Source: a virus. Taken from it: a stretch of DNA of 64,000 nucleotides. Below, one piece after another: positions 6,238-14,391 of this stretch. The position numbers were made by a program, and so were the translations under genes. The notes under the pieces are model-generated. The model was given only the letters and a program-made list of their open reading frames with translations, was not told where the DNA came from and made no database searches. The stretch lies in the IMG/VR virus record IMGVR_UViG_3300044691_000566, positions 62,001 through 126,000 of that record. The stretch is one strand, 5' to 3'. How positions within the stretch are numbered: position 1 is the first letter of the stretch; every line of letters starts with the position of its first letter.

Positions 6238-7194
6238 GTGAAAGACGAGTTCGGCACCCGCATGAAGCTGTACGAGAAGGTCACCCGGATGGTGCTGCCG
6301 CCGCGCACCTTCACGATTATCCGGGTGGACGGCAGGACCTTCCACACGTACCTGAAGAAGGCCGACAAGCCCTTCGACCAGAAGGTGGTCTTCGGCATGG
6401 ACTACGCGGCGAGGCGGCTGTGCGAGGAGATATCCGGCGCGGTCTTCGCCTACGCCCAGTCCGACGAGATCAGCATCCTGCTGACCGACCTGGGCCCCAG
6501 GACCGAGCCGTGGTTCGGCGGCTCGGTGCAGAAGATGGCCTCGGTGGCCGCTTCGATCGCTACGGCCGCCTTCAACGAGGTCTACCTGCCCAGTCCCGAG
6601 GAGGACCAGGAGCGCAGGCCGGGCAGCGCCACCTTCGACGCCCGGGTGTACACGATCCCCTCCCGCATCGAGGTGGCCAACTACTTTCTGTGGCGGCAGA
6701 AGGACGCGATCCGCAACGCGGTGAGCATGGCGGCGCACGCGAACTTCGAAAACTACGAACTGGGCGGTCTGAACCTGGCCCGGCAACAGGAGCTGCTGTT
6801 CCGGAAGCGGGGGATCAACTTCAAGACCGCGTACACCGACCGGGACCGGCGCGGGGGAGTGGTGGTCTACGAGAGTTACATGCTCCACCGCGCCAGCACC
6901 CAGCACCTCCTCCCGGACCGCGCCGTCCGGGAGGGACCCAAGCTGTCCCCCGTGGAGCGCCACCAGTGGACCGCCAGGGCCGCCCCGGACTTCACCCTGG
7001 ACAACGGGGGCTTCCTGGCCCTCCAGATCCCGCAGGAGCCCTCCGACGCCCTCCAGCCGATGGTCCCCGAGTGCATCCACGAGGCGTGGGAGGAGGGGCA
7101 CGGGGGTACCCCCTATCAGTGCACCGACTGCGACCACGTCTTCACTCCGGCAGAGATCGACGCACGCAAGTGGAACACCAGGGACGGGGTCTGA
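6238..7194 (+). CDS. thg1: Thg1-like tRNA(His) guanylyltransferase
   Basis: A 318-residue protein from GTG 6238. The N-terminal half has the Thg1 hallmarks: IIRVDGRTFHTYLKK with Asp31 and AYAQSDEISILL with Asp76/Glu77, the metal ligands of the palm-like reverse polymerase, then KMASVAASIA and the R-I-E-V ... YFLWRQ stretch that binds the triphosphate and tRNA. Thg1 enzymes add nucleotides in the 3'-5' direction to tRNA 5' ends. Bacterial and phage members often repair 5'-truncated tRNAs. The last 60 residues add a possible zinc knuckle (CIHEAW ... CTDCDHVFT) not needed for catalysis. It probably maintains phage or host tRNAs during infection. I am sure of the family and less sure of the substrate. 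Confidence 0.92.
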   Translation: MKDEFGTRMKLYEKVTRMVLPPRTFTIIRVDGRTFHTYLKKADKPFDQKVVFGMDYAARRLCEEISGAVFAYAQSDEISILLTDLGPRTEPWFGGSVQKMASVAASIATAAFNEVYLPSPEEDQERRPGSATFDARVYTIPSRIEVANYFLWRQKDAIRNAVSMAAHANFENYELGGLNLARQQELLFRKRGINFKTAYTDRDRRGGVVVYESYMLHRASTQHLLPDRAVREGPKLSPVERHQWTARAAPDFTLDNGGFLALQIPQEPSDALQPMVPECIHEAWEEGHGGTPYQCTDCDHVFTPAEIDARKWNTRDGV

Positions 7195-7196
7195 CG

Positions 7197-7445
7197 ATGG
7201 CTGAGCAGCAGACGATGGAGGAATTGCTGAGCGACCGCCTGGCCGCCCTCATCAAGCCCCGGGAGGCGGCCACGGTCCGGGAGGTCTTCCGGATCCTCGG
7301 TGACGACGACATAGCCAGGGCCTGGATCATCGGCATGAACTCCTTCCTGGACGACGAGTCCCCGCTGGTGTGCATCATCCGGGGCGAGAGCGAGAAGGTC
7401 CTGCGGGCCGCCCGCGCCCAGGACGAGGGCACGGTGAGCGCGTGA
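7197..7445 (+). CDS. MbcA/ParS/Xre-antitoxin-like domain protein
   Basis: Eighty-two residues from ATG 7197, two bases after the Thg1 stop. The segment at residues about 41-75 (ARAWIIGMNSFLDDESPL ... RGESEKVL) follows the toxin-binding C-terminal domain of MbcA/ParS antitoxins (DUF2384: W-x3-N-x2-L-x3-SP-L ... G-x4-V). The N-terminal part is a helical pair that could bind DNA. No matching RES-type toxin lies beside it. A lone antitoxin domain would fit neutralisation of a host toxin, but this is inference. The family match is by pattern only. Confidence 0.5.
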   Translation: MAEQQTMEELLSDRLAALIKPREAATVREVFRILGDDDIARAWIIGMNSFLDDESPLVCIIRGESEKVLRAARAQDEGTVSA

Positions 7446-8155
7446 CCAGTCTGGGCGACCAACTCGCCAAGAGCCGCAAGAGGTTCGAGACCGAGATCCG
7501 TGGTCACACGATGGAGGTGCTCAGGAACGACGACGTCTACCGGCACCTGCGGTTCCGGAACCGCAAGGACAGCGCCTACTGGTTCGAGATCCACACCGGC
7601 CCCAACTTCCTGCTGTTCCGGGGCGACGGCGACTCCTATGTCTTCTCCAACGGCGACAGCGACATGTTCCGGTCCTTCCGGCACAGCATCTACAAGGACG
7701 GGTCCCTGCACCCGGATCCCGGGTACTGGACGCAGAAGCTGTCCTCCTCCGAGCAGGCCGAGAAGTGGGACACCGACGTCTTCCAGGAGGACCTGGAGAA
7801 GCAGATCGCCGACCTGGTCGAGCAGGAGATCCTCCCCGAGCGGCACGAGAAGCGCTTCCGTGAGGACGTGGAGGCGCACCTGATGTACGAGGACCTGTAC
7901 TCCGCCGACCTGGTCATCAAGTGCCTGATGGAGTTCGACTTCTACTTCGACAAGGCTGACCGCTTCGACCCCAAGCACGAGCCGGACCTGGACTTCGACG
8001 AGTGCTGGGAATGGGTCACCAAGTGCACCGAGTACGACTGGTGGTACCTGTGGGCGCTGCACGGCATCTGCTGGGGTGTCCACCAGTTCGACAAGAAGTT
8101 CGGCCGCCCCGGGGTCGCGGTGGACCTGGCCATGGCCGGAGCTGAGGTCGGATGA
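7442..8155 (+). CDS. Hypothetical acidic/aromatic protein
   Basis: A 237-residue protein from GTG 7442 (GTGA overlap upstream, ATGA downstream). Very rich in Asp, Phe, Tyr and Trp, for example FEIHTGPNFLLFRGDGDSYVF (about residues 44-64, read in two parts) and a Trp/Cys cluster near residues 185-212. The C-terminal 90 residues are helical. I recognise no family. It is translationally coupled to the antitoxin-like gene. Confidence 0.6.
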   Translation: MTSLGDQLAKSRKRFETEIRGHTMEVLRNDDVYRHLRFRNRKDSAYWFEIHTGPNFLLFRGDGDSYVFSNGDSDMFRSFRHSIYKDGSLHPDPGYWTQKLSSSEQAEKWDTDVFQEDLEKQIADLVEQEILPERHEKRFREDVEAHLMYEDLYSADLVIKCLMEFDFYFDKADRFDPKHEPDLDFDECWEWVTKCTEYDWWYLWALHGICWGVHQFDKKFGRPGVAVDLAMAGAEVG

Positions 8156-8604
8156 TCGAGTACGAGCCGAGGGACACCGACCGGGAGTGGCCGGTGGCGC
8201 TGCTCCCGGGCGCGGCGGTGCGGCAGCTCAACTGGATGGTGCATGAAGGCCATATCGGTGAGGAGGCGGCTCAGAAGGTGTGGGACATGCTGGTGGCGCC
8301 GCTGTACGACACCCGGCAGGCTGGCCGTGACTGGCCGCGCCAGCAATGCCGGGTGTGCCAGGCCCTGCACCCGTCCCACCGGGACTACGAGCGGTCCGTC
8401 TACCGGCGGGCCCATCAGATGCGTTGCCCCAAGTACGTCGGTCCGCTGGAGCACCGACGCAACCGTTCCGACGTGATGTTCATGGGACACATCAACATCG
8501 AATGCACGTGCGGGACGCGTTACAACGAGCTGGACACCGAGGACAGTCCGCAGAACTGTCCGGACGCGGCTGTCGACTGGCGGGGTCCGCGCCCCGTACA
8601 GTGA
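8152..8604 (+). CDS. Hypothetical Cys/His-rich protein
   Basis: One hundred and fifty residues from ATG 8152. A CRVC pair (residues about 64-67), a single Cys near 91 and CTCG near 121-124 with His residues between them suggest a bound zinc. Last gene of the 6.2-8.6 kb operon, closed by a strong terminator. Confidence 0.6.
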   Translation: MIEYEPRDTDREWPVALLPGAAVRQLNWMVHEGHIGEEAAQKVWDMLVAPLYDTRQAGRDWPRQQCRVCQALHPSHRDYERSVYRRAHQMRCPKYVGPLEHRRNRSDVMFMGHINIECTCGTRYNELDTEDSPQNCPDAAVDWRGPRPVQ

Positions 8605-8625
8605 GCACGCCACTTGTTGTTGCTC

Positions 8626-8666
8626 CACTACACCCCCTTCCGGCCTCGCCGTGAGGGGGTGTAGTG
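8626..8666 (+). terminator. Strong intrinsic terminator
   Basis: A perfect 12-bp stem, CACTACACCCCC 8626-8637 with GGGGGTGTAGTG 8655-8666, followed by CTTTACCC. It ends the Thg1 operon. Confidence 0.85.
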
Positions 8667-8702
8667 CTTTACCCTGCACTTTGGCCGCACCTGAGGAGAT
8701 CA

Positions 8703-9278
8703 GTGGACGACGAGATAGAGTCTGCGCTTGTGGAGGGGTGGGACGAGAGCATTCACGAGGCCCAACTTCGTCTCGCGTCGCTGGATCAGGCGTTCCGCAT
8801 TGTCCGGGAGCATCCGCACCAGAACGAGGTCTTGCTCCGTGCCGACATGTGGCGGCTCGCGGGCGAGATCGTGGCGTGGGCCTCCCGGCGCACCCCGGCT
8901 CATATCAGGATCGTCACCATCGGTGACGTCACGACGCAACAGGAGAAGGCACCGATGCAGATCCATGACAACGAGCAGTTCACCGTGACCATCGAGGTCG
9001 ACGATGCCAAGGGTGCCCCGATCACGGGTGACGCGGTCACCGTGACCAGCGCCGACACCACCGTGGCCACCGTCGTGGCCGAGGCCGACGGCGTGACCTA
9101 CACGGTCGTGGCGGGCCTGCCGGGCTCCACCGTCGTGACCTTCGACGCGGGCCTCGACGCCAACGGCAACGCGGTCACCGCGACCGAGGCCGTGGACGTC
9201 GTCGCGGGCGGTGTCGCCACCGTCAAGATCACCGAGGGTGCCGTCGTCCCGCAGCCCCCGGCCACTCCGGCCGCCTGA
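8703..9278 (+). CDS. Ig-like domain protein with possible second start
   Basis: From GTG 8703 (ribosome site GAGGAG 8693-8698) the frame is open for 191 residues. Residues 1-80 are helical and hydrophilic. Residues 85-185 form an Ig-like/Big-type beta domain (FTVTIEVDDAKGAP ... VTVTSADTTVATV ... VVTFDAGLD) and end in a Pro/Ala tail. ATG 8955, with AGGAGAAGG at 8941-8949, would give the beta domain alone (108 residues, MQIHDNEQF), the size at which such proteins usually occur. Either two products come from one frame or two genes have fused. Ig-like domains commonly decorate virions. Confidence 0.65.
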   Translation: MDDEIESALVEGWDESIHEAQLRLASLDQAFRIVREHPHQNEVLLRADMWRLAGEIVAWASRRTPAHIRIVTIGDVTTQQEKAPMQIHDNEQFTVTIEVDDAKGAPITGDAVTVTSADTTVATVVAEADGVTYTVVAGLPGSTVVTFDAGLDANGNAVTATEAVDVVAGGVATVKITEGAVVPQPPATPAA

Positions 9279-9293
9279 CGCTCCTGGCAGACG

Positions 9294-9395
9294 CACGAAG
9301 GCCCCCACCCGATATGGGTGGGGGCCTTCGTGTTGTTCCCCTGCCGTGCCCTGCCATGCCCAGCCTTGCCGCGCCGTGCCGAGGACTTGACTGTA
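9294..9395 (-). ncRNA. GGNNN-repeat RNA unit, antisense to the Ig-like gene end
   Basis: Minus strand: TGATACAGT extended -10 (TACAGT is plus 9390-9395), then about 45 bases with GG every 5 nt (GGCAC, GGCGC, GGCAA, GGCTG ...), then a perfect 17-bp hairpin (9294-9310 with 9316-9332). The hairpin also faces the Ig-like gene and would terminate both directions. No good -35 box is visible. Confidence 0.55.
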
Positions 9396-9470
9396 TCAGG
9401 GGCAGAGGGGATTTGCTGGCGCTTCCGGCCCAACTGCCTGACCCGGATGGGGTATTCCTTCCCAAAAGTC

Positions 9471-9500
9471 TTGTCCTACCAAGAATAGTTGGAGTAGGGT
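9471..9500 (+). promoter_or_regulatory. Early-type promoter with spacer inverted repeat
   Basis: TTGTCC 9471-9476 and TAGGGT 9495-9500, 18 bases apart. The spacer TACCAAGAATAGTTGGAG holds CCAA-N6-TTGG in the same place as in the promoters at 258, 28384 and 45929. Confidence 0.7.
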
Positions 9501-9529
9501 CAGGGGATCCCGCCATCCCGGAGGTACCG

Positions 9530-9712
9530 ATGGACACTGACGTCCCGCTGAGCGCCCTCCTCCAGAAGATCGATGCCGTTCTGCTCTCCCAGGGCACCGA
9601 CCCCGCGTCCATCTCCGACACCGACAAAATCATGCTCGCCGTGCAGTACGTGGAGATCGCCTTCTCCCGGGGACTCACCGTCGCGGCCCACCTGGAGATG
9701 TACCGCCTATGA
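9530..9712 (+). CDS. Small hypothetical protein
   Basis: Sixty residues from ATG 9530 with CCCGGAGGT at 9517-9525. Helical, acidic (MDTDVPLSALLQKIDAVLL), function unknown. First gene of a three-gene operon ending with dCTP deaminase. Overlaps the next gene by 4 bases (ATGA). Confidence 0.65.
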   Translation: MDTDVPLSALLQKIDAVLLSQGTDPASISDTDKIMLAVQYVEIAFSRGLTVAAHLEMYRL

Positions 9713-9915
9713 TCTGCGAATCCGTACACCCGCTCCGTCCGGACATGTTCTGCGACAAGGAGACCCCCTGCACCGGCTACCACGCCAACGCCGGGCACGG
9801 CCTGGTGTGGCCCCACGAAAAGGGCCTGCCGTCGGTCTCCCCGCCGCCGCAGAAGAAGGGGGCGGCCACCCGCAAGGTGCAGCTCGTCCAGATCGCCCGG
9901 CGCGCCCAGCGCTGA
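9709..9915 (+). CDS. Small hypothetical protein
   Basis: Sixty-eight residues from ATG 9709. Two Cys/His groups in the first half (MICESVHP, FCDKETPCTGYH) could bind a metal. The tail is basic (KKGAATRKVQ ... RRAQR). Function unknown. Confidence 0.6.
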   Translation: MICESVHPLRPDMFCDKETPCTGYHANAGHGLVWPHEKGLPSVSPPPQKKGAATRKVQLVQIARRAQR

Positions 9916-9939
9916 ACTCCCGCCAGAGAGGTTTTTAAA

Positions 9940-10521
9940 ATGCTCGCAGACTTCCAGATACGCAAAGCCGTCGAAGACTGCTGGATCAGCGTCAAGCCCT
10001 TCCGCGAGGAGCACCTCAACCCCGTCTCGCTCGACCTGACCCTCGGCAATACCGTCCGGACCGTCCGGCGCGATGTCCAGATCATCGACACCGCGATGGC
10101 CGACGTCGAGCCCAACACCACCTACTACGGATGCGTCCCCTCCTGGCACCCCCACACCGACGAGGGGGTCATCCACGCCGACGGCTACCACCTGCGCCCC
10201 CGCGAGTTCATCCTGGCCAGCACCGCCGAGCGCATCGAGCTGTCCTCGTTCATCGCCGCCCGGGTGGAGGGCAAGTCCTCCCTGGGCCGCCTGGGACTGC
10301 TGGTGCACGTGACCGCCGGATTCGTCGACCCCGGCTTCGAGGGCGAACTGACCCTGGAGATCGCCAATCTCTCCGACGTCACGCTTGTCCTGTACGCGGG
10401 CATGCGGGTCTGCCAGCTCACGTTCGAGACCGTCGAACCGCCCGAGCAGGACTACCGGCACACGGGCCGCTACCAGGGCCAGACCGGACCCACCGAGTCC
10501 CGGTACCGCCACATTCGCTGA
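9940..10521 (+). CDS. dcd: dCTP deaminase, probably bifunctional
   Basis: A 193-residue protein of normal family length. The signature VEGKSSLGRLGLLVHVTAGF gives Ser113, Arg117 and, further on, Glu140 (TLEIAN). These are the counterparts of E. coli Ser111, Arg115 and Glu138, offset by 2. The VTAGFVDPGF wording and the C-terminal YQGQTGPTESR lid resemble the dCTP deaminase/dUTPase of Mycobacterium, which turns dCTP straight into dUMP. It feeds dTMP synthesis and lowers dUTP. Start ATG 9940 sits in the AT-rich context AGGTTTTTAAAATG after a CCGCCAGAGAG leader (9920-9930). Confidence 0.93.
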   Translation: MLADFQIRKAVEDCWISVKPFREEHLNPVSLDLTLGNTVRTVRRDVQIIDTAMADVEPNTTYYGCVPSWHPHTDEGVIHADGYHLRPREFILASTAERIELSSFIAARVEGKSSLGRLGLLVHVTAGFVDPGFEGELTLEIANLSDVTLVLYAGMRVCQLTFETVEPPEQDYRHTGRYQGQTGPTESRYRHIR

Positions 10522-10553
10522 ACGCACGACGTCCTGCGCCGAGCGCACACGAC

Positions 10554-10646
10554 GAAGCCCCCTCCGGTGATCCGGAGGGGGCTTCTCCCTGCCATGCCCT
10601 GCGCTGCCATGCCGCGCCTCGCCATGCCGTGCAAGACCTGACTTTA
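10554..10646 (-). ncRNA. GGNNN-repeat RNA unit, antisense to the dcd gene end
   Basis: Minus strand: TGATAAAGT extended -10 (TAAAGT is plus 10641-10646), eight GG pentamers, then a perfect 14-bp hairpin (10554-10567 with 10572-10585). The same hairpin would terminate dcd transcription from the plus side. Lies between dcd and the first structural gene. Confidence 0.55.
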
Positions 10647-10697
10647 TCAGTCCCATGGTTCTCCGATCGCCGCCGAATGCTGTCCTCCGGCACCCTC

Positions 10698-10717
10698 GGC
10701 CCCGGAAGAGGTGGAGG
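10698..10717 (+). repeat. Structural-gene leader motif
   Basis: GGCCCCGGAAGAGGTGGAGG, one of thirteen related leaders in front of structural and lysis genes. Here its end doubles as the ribosome site of the gene at 10724. Confidence 0.5.
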
Positions 10718-10723
10718 ACACAC

Positions 10724-12994
10724 GTGGACGAGGACGACGAGGGCTTCGAGCTGTGGCCGCAGGGCTGGCAGCCCGACACCCCTGTCCGCGAAACCATGCG
10801 GGAGCACCAGAAGGTGCACCGCAGTCCTTCACCGAGTGACCTCAAAGTCCGGCGGCGCAACCGCCGGACGACTGCTGGAGGAGACGTGCAGACACGCGCC
10901 CAACTCGTCCGCGCTCTGGGCAAGGCCGCGAGCCTGGCCGAGCAGGCGCGAATCGCCGACGAGATTGCCAAGATCGACAACGGCCTGCGCACCCAGGCCG
11001 CCCAGGACCGGGACCTGGATCTCGCCGACACCGTGGTCCGCGACACCCTCACCCCCGTGCGGGTCCACGAGCACCACACCGCCGCCACCGACTGGATGGG
11101 TGACGAGACCGCCCCCGACCCCCAGTGGCAGGCCAAGGTCGTCGCCGAGGCCGCCCTCTGGTACGGCCGCGTCCCCGACATGGTCAAGGAGGACCCGGAG
11201 GAGTACGCCATCCAGGCGCAGGGCATGGCCCGCCGCGTCGCCGGACCCTACGGCCTCCAGGCCGAGGCCGCCAAGACCGCGTTCTTGAGCTACGCCGCGT
11301 TCCTCCACCAGGGCGCCTCCGGCCTGGACCAGATCCAGCAGACCGTCGACCCCAGCAACGCACCGAAGACCACCCCGCTGCCGCCCGAGGTCTTCGACAA
11401 TTTTGCCCCCGAGGTCGACCCGATCAACGCGGGCGTCTCCGGCACCGAGACCTCCGAGCGCAACCCTCTCCTCCAGGAGATCGTCAACGGCGGCTCCGGC
11501 ATGGACGGCGGCGCCCCCGAAAAGCCCGGCGGCCACTCCGAGGGCAACGAGCTGTCCTGGAACCCCCCGTCCGGCATGCAGGCCGACACCGCCCCCGGCT
11601 GGTCCGACGGCGACCCCGGCGCCCCCGAGCAGGGCGGCAACCGCCCCGACTACACCAAGGCCGCCTCGCTCCGCTTCGTCCCCGGCATGGCCATCCAGCA
11701 CACGATGACCATGGACCAGTACCTCGCCGAACAGGCCAGCACCGCCCGCACTGCGAGCAAGGCCGCCAGCCTGGGAAAATGCGTCGGCTGCGGGACTGAC
11801 CTGTCGGTCGGGAACGCGGCCGACCGCGAGGGCAAGGTCTGCAAGGGTTGCGCCAAGACCGCCTCCAGGCGGCAGGCGGCCTCCGGGCTGCCGCAGATCC
11901 AGCAGACCGTGGACGCCGACAACCAGCCCTCCACCACCCCGCTGCCCCCGGAGGTCGCCTTCCCGCTGGACGACACCATGCAGCAGGAGTGGACCACCAA
12001 CGGCACCGGCAACGCGGCGCCCGGCGCCCCGCAGACCGCGCCCAAGGCCGCCAGGCGCAAGCAGGCCGACATGTGGGGCAACTCCGACGCCCCGCACGCC
12101 GTGGTCCAGCCCGACGTGGCCAACAACCCCACCACCACCCCGCCGACGGCCGCAGGCGCCGGGGGAGCGGCAGCGGGGAAGGCCGACGCCAACAGCGGGC
12201 AGGCCCCCACCTTTGCCGACAACTCCTCCTCCATCCCGGCCCCGGCCCAGCAGTACGCCGAGGGCTTCAGCGGCGTCGACCAGACCGCCAAAGCCCCCGC
12301 CGCCGACGTCCCCGCCTCCATGGCCGGACCCGGCAACGGCGTCACCCACGCGGGCACCAAGGTCTCCTCCCTGATCACCACCGCCGCCGAACGCGCCAAC
12401 ACCGACTTCAAGAAGGGCTACGGCTACGCCTCCCGGTGGACCCCGGGCACCCGCCTGGTCTCCACCGGCTCCAGCGAATTCGAAGCCGGACTGTACGCGG
12501 GCATCTCTGATAACCCCGGTTATCAGAAGGCGTTCGTGGAAGCCCACCGCGACGCGTCCACCGCCTTCCCCAAGATCGCCGCCCGCGTCGACCAGCACAA
12601 GCGCGTCACCGCCCGCGTCGTGGCCAACAACGAGGTCCCCTCCAACGGCCTCTATCTGCTGGCGTCCACCTCCATGGACCTCAACACCACCGCGCCCAAC
12701 ACCACCCCGGCCGCCGACGGCTCCACCCCCATCAACGGCCCCGGCCAGCCCGGCCCGCTCGCGGGGGAGCAGAACGCCGCAGCCCCCGGCGGACCGGCCC
12801 CCTACAACGGCGCCGAGCCCTACGGCACGCCGGTCGTCCCCGGCGCAGGACAGGCCCCTCAGGCGCCCAACCCGGCCGACGCCCTGGTCGGCGGTGGGGG
12901 AATGTCCACCGAGCAGCAGGTGATGGCGTCCCAGACCCTGGCCTTCCGCAAGCGCGTGCAGGCAACCCTGCTGGCCGAACGCCAGGGGAAGTGA
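10724..12994 (+). CDS. Large Pro/Ala-rich virion-type protein
   Basis: A 756-residue protein from GTG 10724, with GGTGGAGGA just upstream. The first 180 residues are helical. From about residue 200 the chain is dominated by Pro, Ala, Gly, Asp and Thr. A module QIQQTVD...TTPLPPEV occurs twice (about residues 205-225 and 388-408). Between them is a zinc ribbon, CVGC ... CKGC (about residues 352-377). The C-terminal 180 residues return to helix. No enzyme motif and no Walker box, so it is not a terminase. Position upstream of the portal suggests a head-associated or packaged protein. Function inferred only from position. Confidence 0.65.
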   Translation: MDEDDEGFELWPQGWQPDTPVRETMREHQKVHRSPSPSDLKVRRRNRRTTAGGDVQTRAQLVRALGKAASLAEQARIADEIAKIDNGLRTQAAQDRDLDLADTVVRDTLTPVRVHEHHTAATDWMGDETAPDPQWQAKVVAEAALWYGRVPDMVKEDPEEYAIQAQGMARRVAGPYGLQAEAAKTAFLSYAAFLHQGASGLDQIQQTVDPSNAPKTTPLPPEVFDNFAPEVDPINAGVSGTETSERNPLLQEIVNGGSGMDGGAPEKPGGHSEGNELSWNPPSGMQADTAPGWSDGDPGAPEQGGNRPDYTKAASLRFVPGMAIQHTMTMDQYLAEQASTARTASKAASLGKCVGCGTDLSVGNAADREGKVCKGCAKTASRRQAASGLPQIQQTVDADNQPSTTPLPPEVAFPLDDTMQQEWTTNGTGNAAPGAPQTAPKAARRKQADMWGNSDAPHAVVQPDVANNPTTTPPTAAGAGGAAAGKADANSGQAPTFADNSSSIPAPAQQYAEGFSGVDQTAKAPAADVPASMAGPGNGVTHAGTKVSSLITTAAERANTDFKKGYGYASRWTPGTRLVSTGSSEFEAGLYAGISDNPGYQKAFVEAHRDASTAFPKIAARVDQHKRVTARVVANNEVPSNGLYLLASTSMDLNTTAPNTTPAADGSTPINGPGQPGPLAGEQNAAAPGGPAPYNGAEPYGTPVVPGAGQAPQAPNPADALVGGGGMSTEQQVMASQTLAFRKRVQATLLAERQGK

Positions 12995-13004
12995 GGATTT
13001 CAAA

Positions 13005-14387
13005 ATGAGTGATCTGTGGACCGAGGCGTCCTACGACGCCGAGGCCGAATACCGGACCCGGAACCTGGAGATGGCCAAGCAGGCCAGCACCGGCATCTGG
13101 TCCTTCCTTGCCCTCGCCCAGTCCCCGCAGGAGTACGACGACCGGGTGGCCCTGGCCACCGACTCCATCACCGTGGCCGCCCACGCCTTCCAGGTCCCCG
13201 CCGACGACCTCCTGACGGTCTTCGCCCAGCGCTACGCCCTGCTGATGGAGGCCAAGGACAACCCCTTCGCCAACGATTCTCAGGACGACTCCGGGGACGA
13301 CTCCAAAGAATCCAAGGGCGACTCCCATGACGAGGACGACTCCCATGACGACTCTCATGACGACTCTCATGACGACTCCGATGACGACGAGAACGGCGAC
13401 GACACCGGAGACGGCGACGACGAAGACGACGACAAGGGCAACAAGGGCGACGGCGCCGACGACGTAGACGACCAGACCGACCCCGACGACGACGGCGACC
13501 AGGACAACGCCGACAACGACGACAAGGGCCAGTCCCAGGACCCCGACCAGGACGACGACGAGGCCAAGGGCACCACCCAGGGCATCTCCCCCTGGGGGAG
13601 CCGCTACGCCGCCCTGGCCCAGCGCATCGCAGCGGGCGAAAACCCGCTGGAATGGGGTGGTACCCCTTTCGTCGGTAGCCCCGCCCGCAAGCACGCGGCG
13701 GACGGGGCACCCGACACCCAGGCAGGCCCCGAAGGCCCCGCCGGACCCAACGAGCCCGCCCCGCCCGGAGAGCCCGGAACGGAACCCCCCACCGCCCCCG
13801 GCGGACCCGTCACGCCCCCGCAGGAGCCCCTCGTCCCCGGCATGAACGGCGGCATCGCCGAGACCACCAAACCCCGCCAGCTCCCCGCAGACGGCGGCAT
13901 GGACCCCACCACGGGCCCCGGCATGGGCATGGACGGCATCCCCGGCGAATTCAACCCCACCATGAACGGCGGCGACATCGAACAGGGAGCCGACAGCGGC
14001 CCCACCGCACCCGACGAAGCCCGCACCGCCAAACTCCGCACCATCACCGCCGAGGTCAAGCACTACAACCCCGCCCTCACCCCGGCCCAGTGCCACAACG
14101 TCGCCGTACGCGTCTACGAGCGGTACCTCCACAAGCACGCCGAGGACGTCAACCCGCTCCTGTACGGAGACCGGGGCCCCGTACCCGACGGGCCCCTCAC
14201 CGACGCCGTCAAAAAGTGGTCCCCCACCGACATGAAACCCCCCAAGACCACCCCCGGCATGCCCGGCGCAGCCCCCGGCGGATCAAGCACCCCCGGACTG
14301 CCCTCCGGAGGCGCGGGCGGAGGAGCAGGCGAACTGGCCGCCGGGGAAGGCACCGCCGCCGAACTCCTCCCCCTCCTGGCCCTGTAG
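13005..14387 (+). CDS. Acidic-repeat virion-type protein
   Basis: A 460-residue protein. ATG 13005 lies in the AT-rich start context AGGATTTCAAAATG. Residues 1-80 form a helical domain. Residues 90-190 are almost pure Asp/Ser/Gly with a DSHDD repeat encoded by near-identical 15-base units around 13322-13380. Residues 225-330 are Pro/Gly-rich. Residues about 345-395 are a short folded domain (ALTPAQCHNVAVRVYERYL). The acidic tract may bind cations or mimic DNA. It lies between two other low-complexity head-module genes. Confidence 0.6.
   Translation: MSDLWTEASYDAEAEYRTRNLEMAKQASTGIWSFLALAQSPQEYDDRVALATDSITVAAHAFQVPADDLLTVFAQRYALLMEAKDNPFANDSQDDSGDDSKESKGDSHDEDDSHDDSHDDSHDDSDDDENGDDTGDGDDEDDDKGNKGDGADDVDDQTDPDDDGDQDNADNDDKGQSQDPDQDDDEAKGTTQGISPWGSRYAALAQRIAAGENPLEWGGTPFVGSPARKHAADGAPDTQAGPEGPAGPNEPAPPGEPGTEPPTAPGGPVTPPQEPLVPGMNGGIAETTKPRQLPADGGMDPTTGPGMGMDGIPGEFNPTMNGGDIEQGADSGPTAPDEARTAKLRTITAEVKHYNPALTPAQCHNVAVRVYERYLHKHAEDVNPLLYGDRGPVPDGPLTDAVKKWSPTDMKPPKTTPGMPGAAPGGSSTPGLPSGGAGGGAGELAAGEGTAAELLPLLAL
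13322..13381 (+). repeat. 15-base tandem repeat encoding DSHDD
   Basis: Four near-identical units of the form GACTCYCATGACGAC run in frame through the acidic tract of the preceding protein. Divergence is confined mostly to one wobble base, so the expansion looks recent. Confidence 0.7.
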
Positions 14388-14391
14388 AGCC

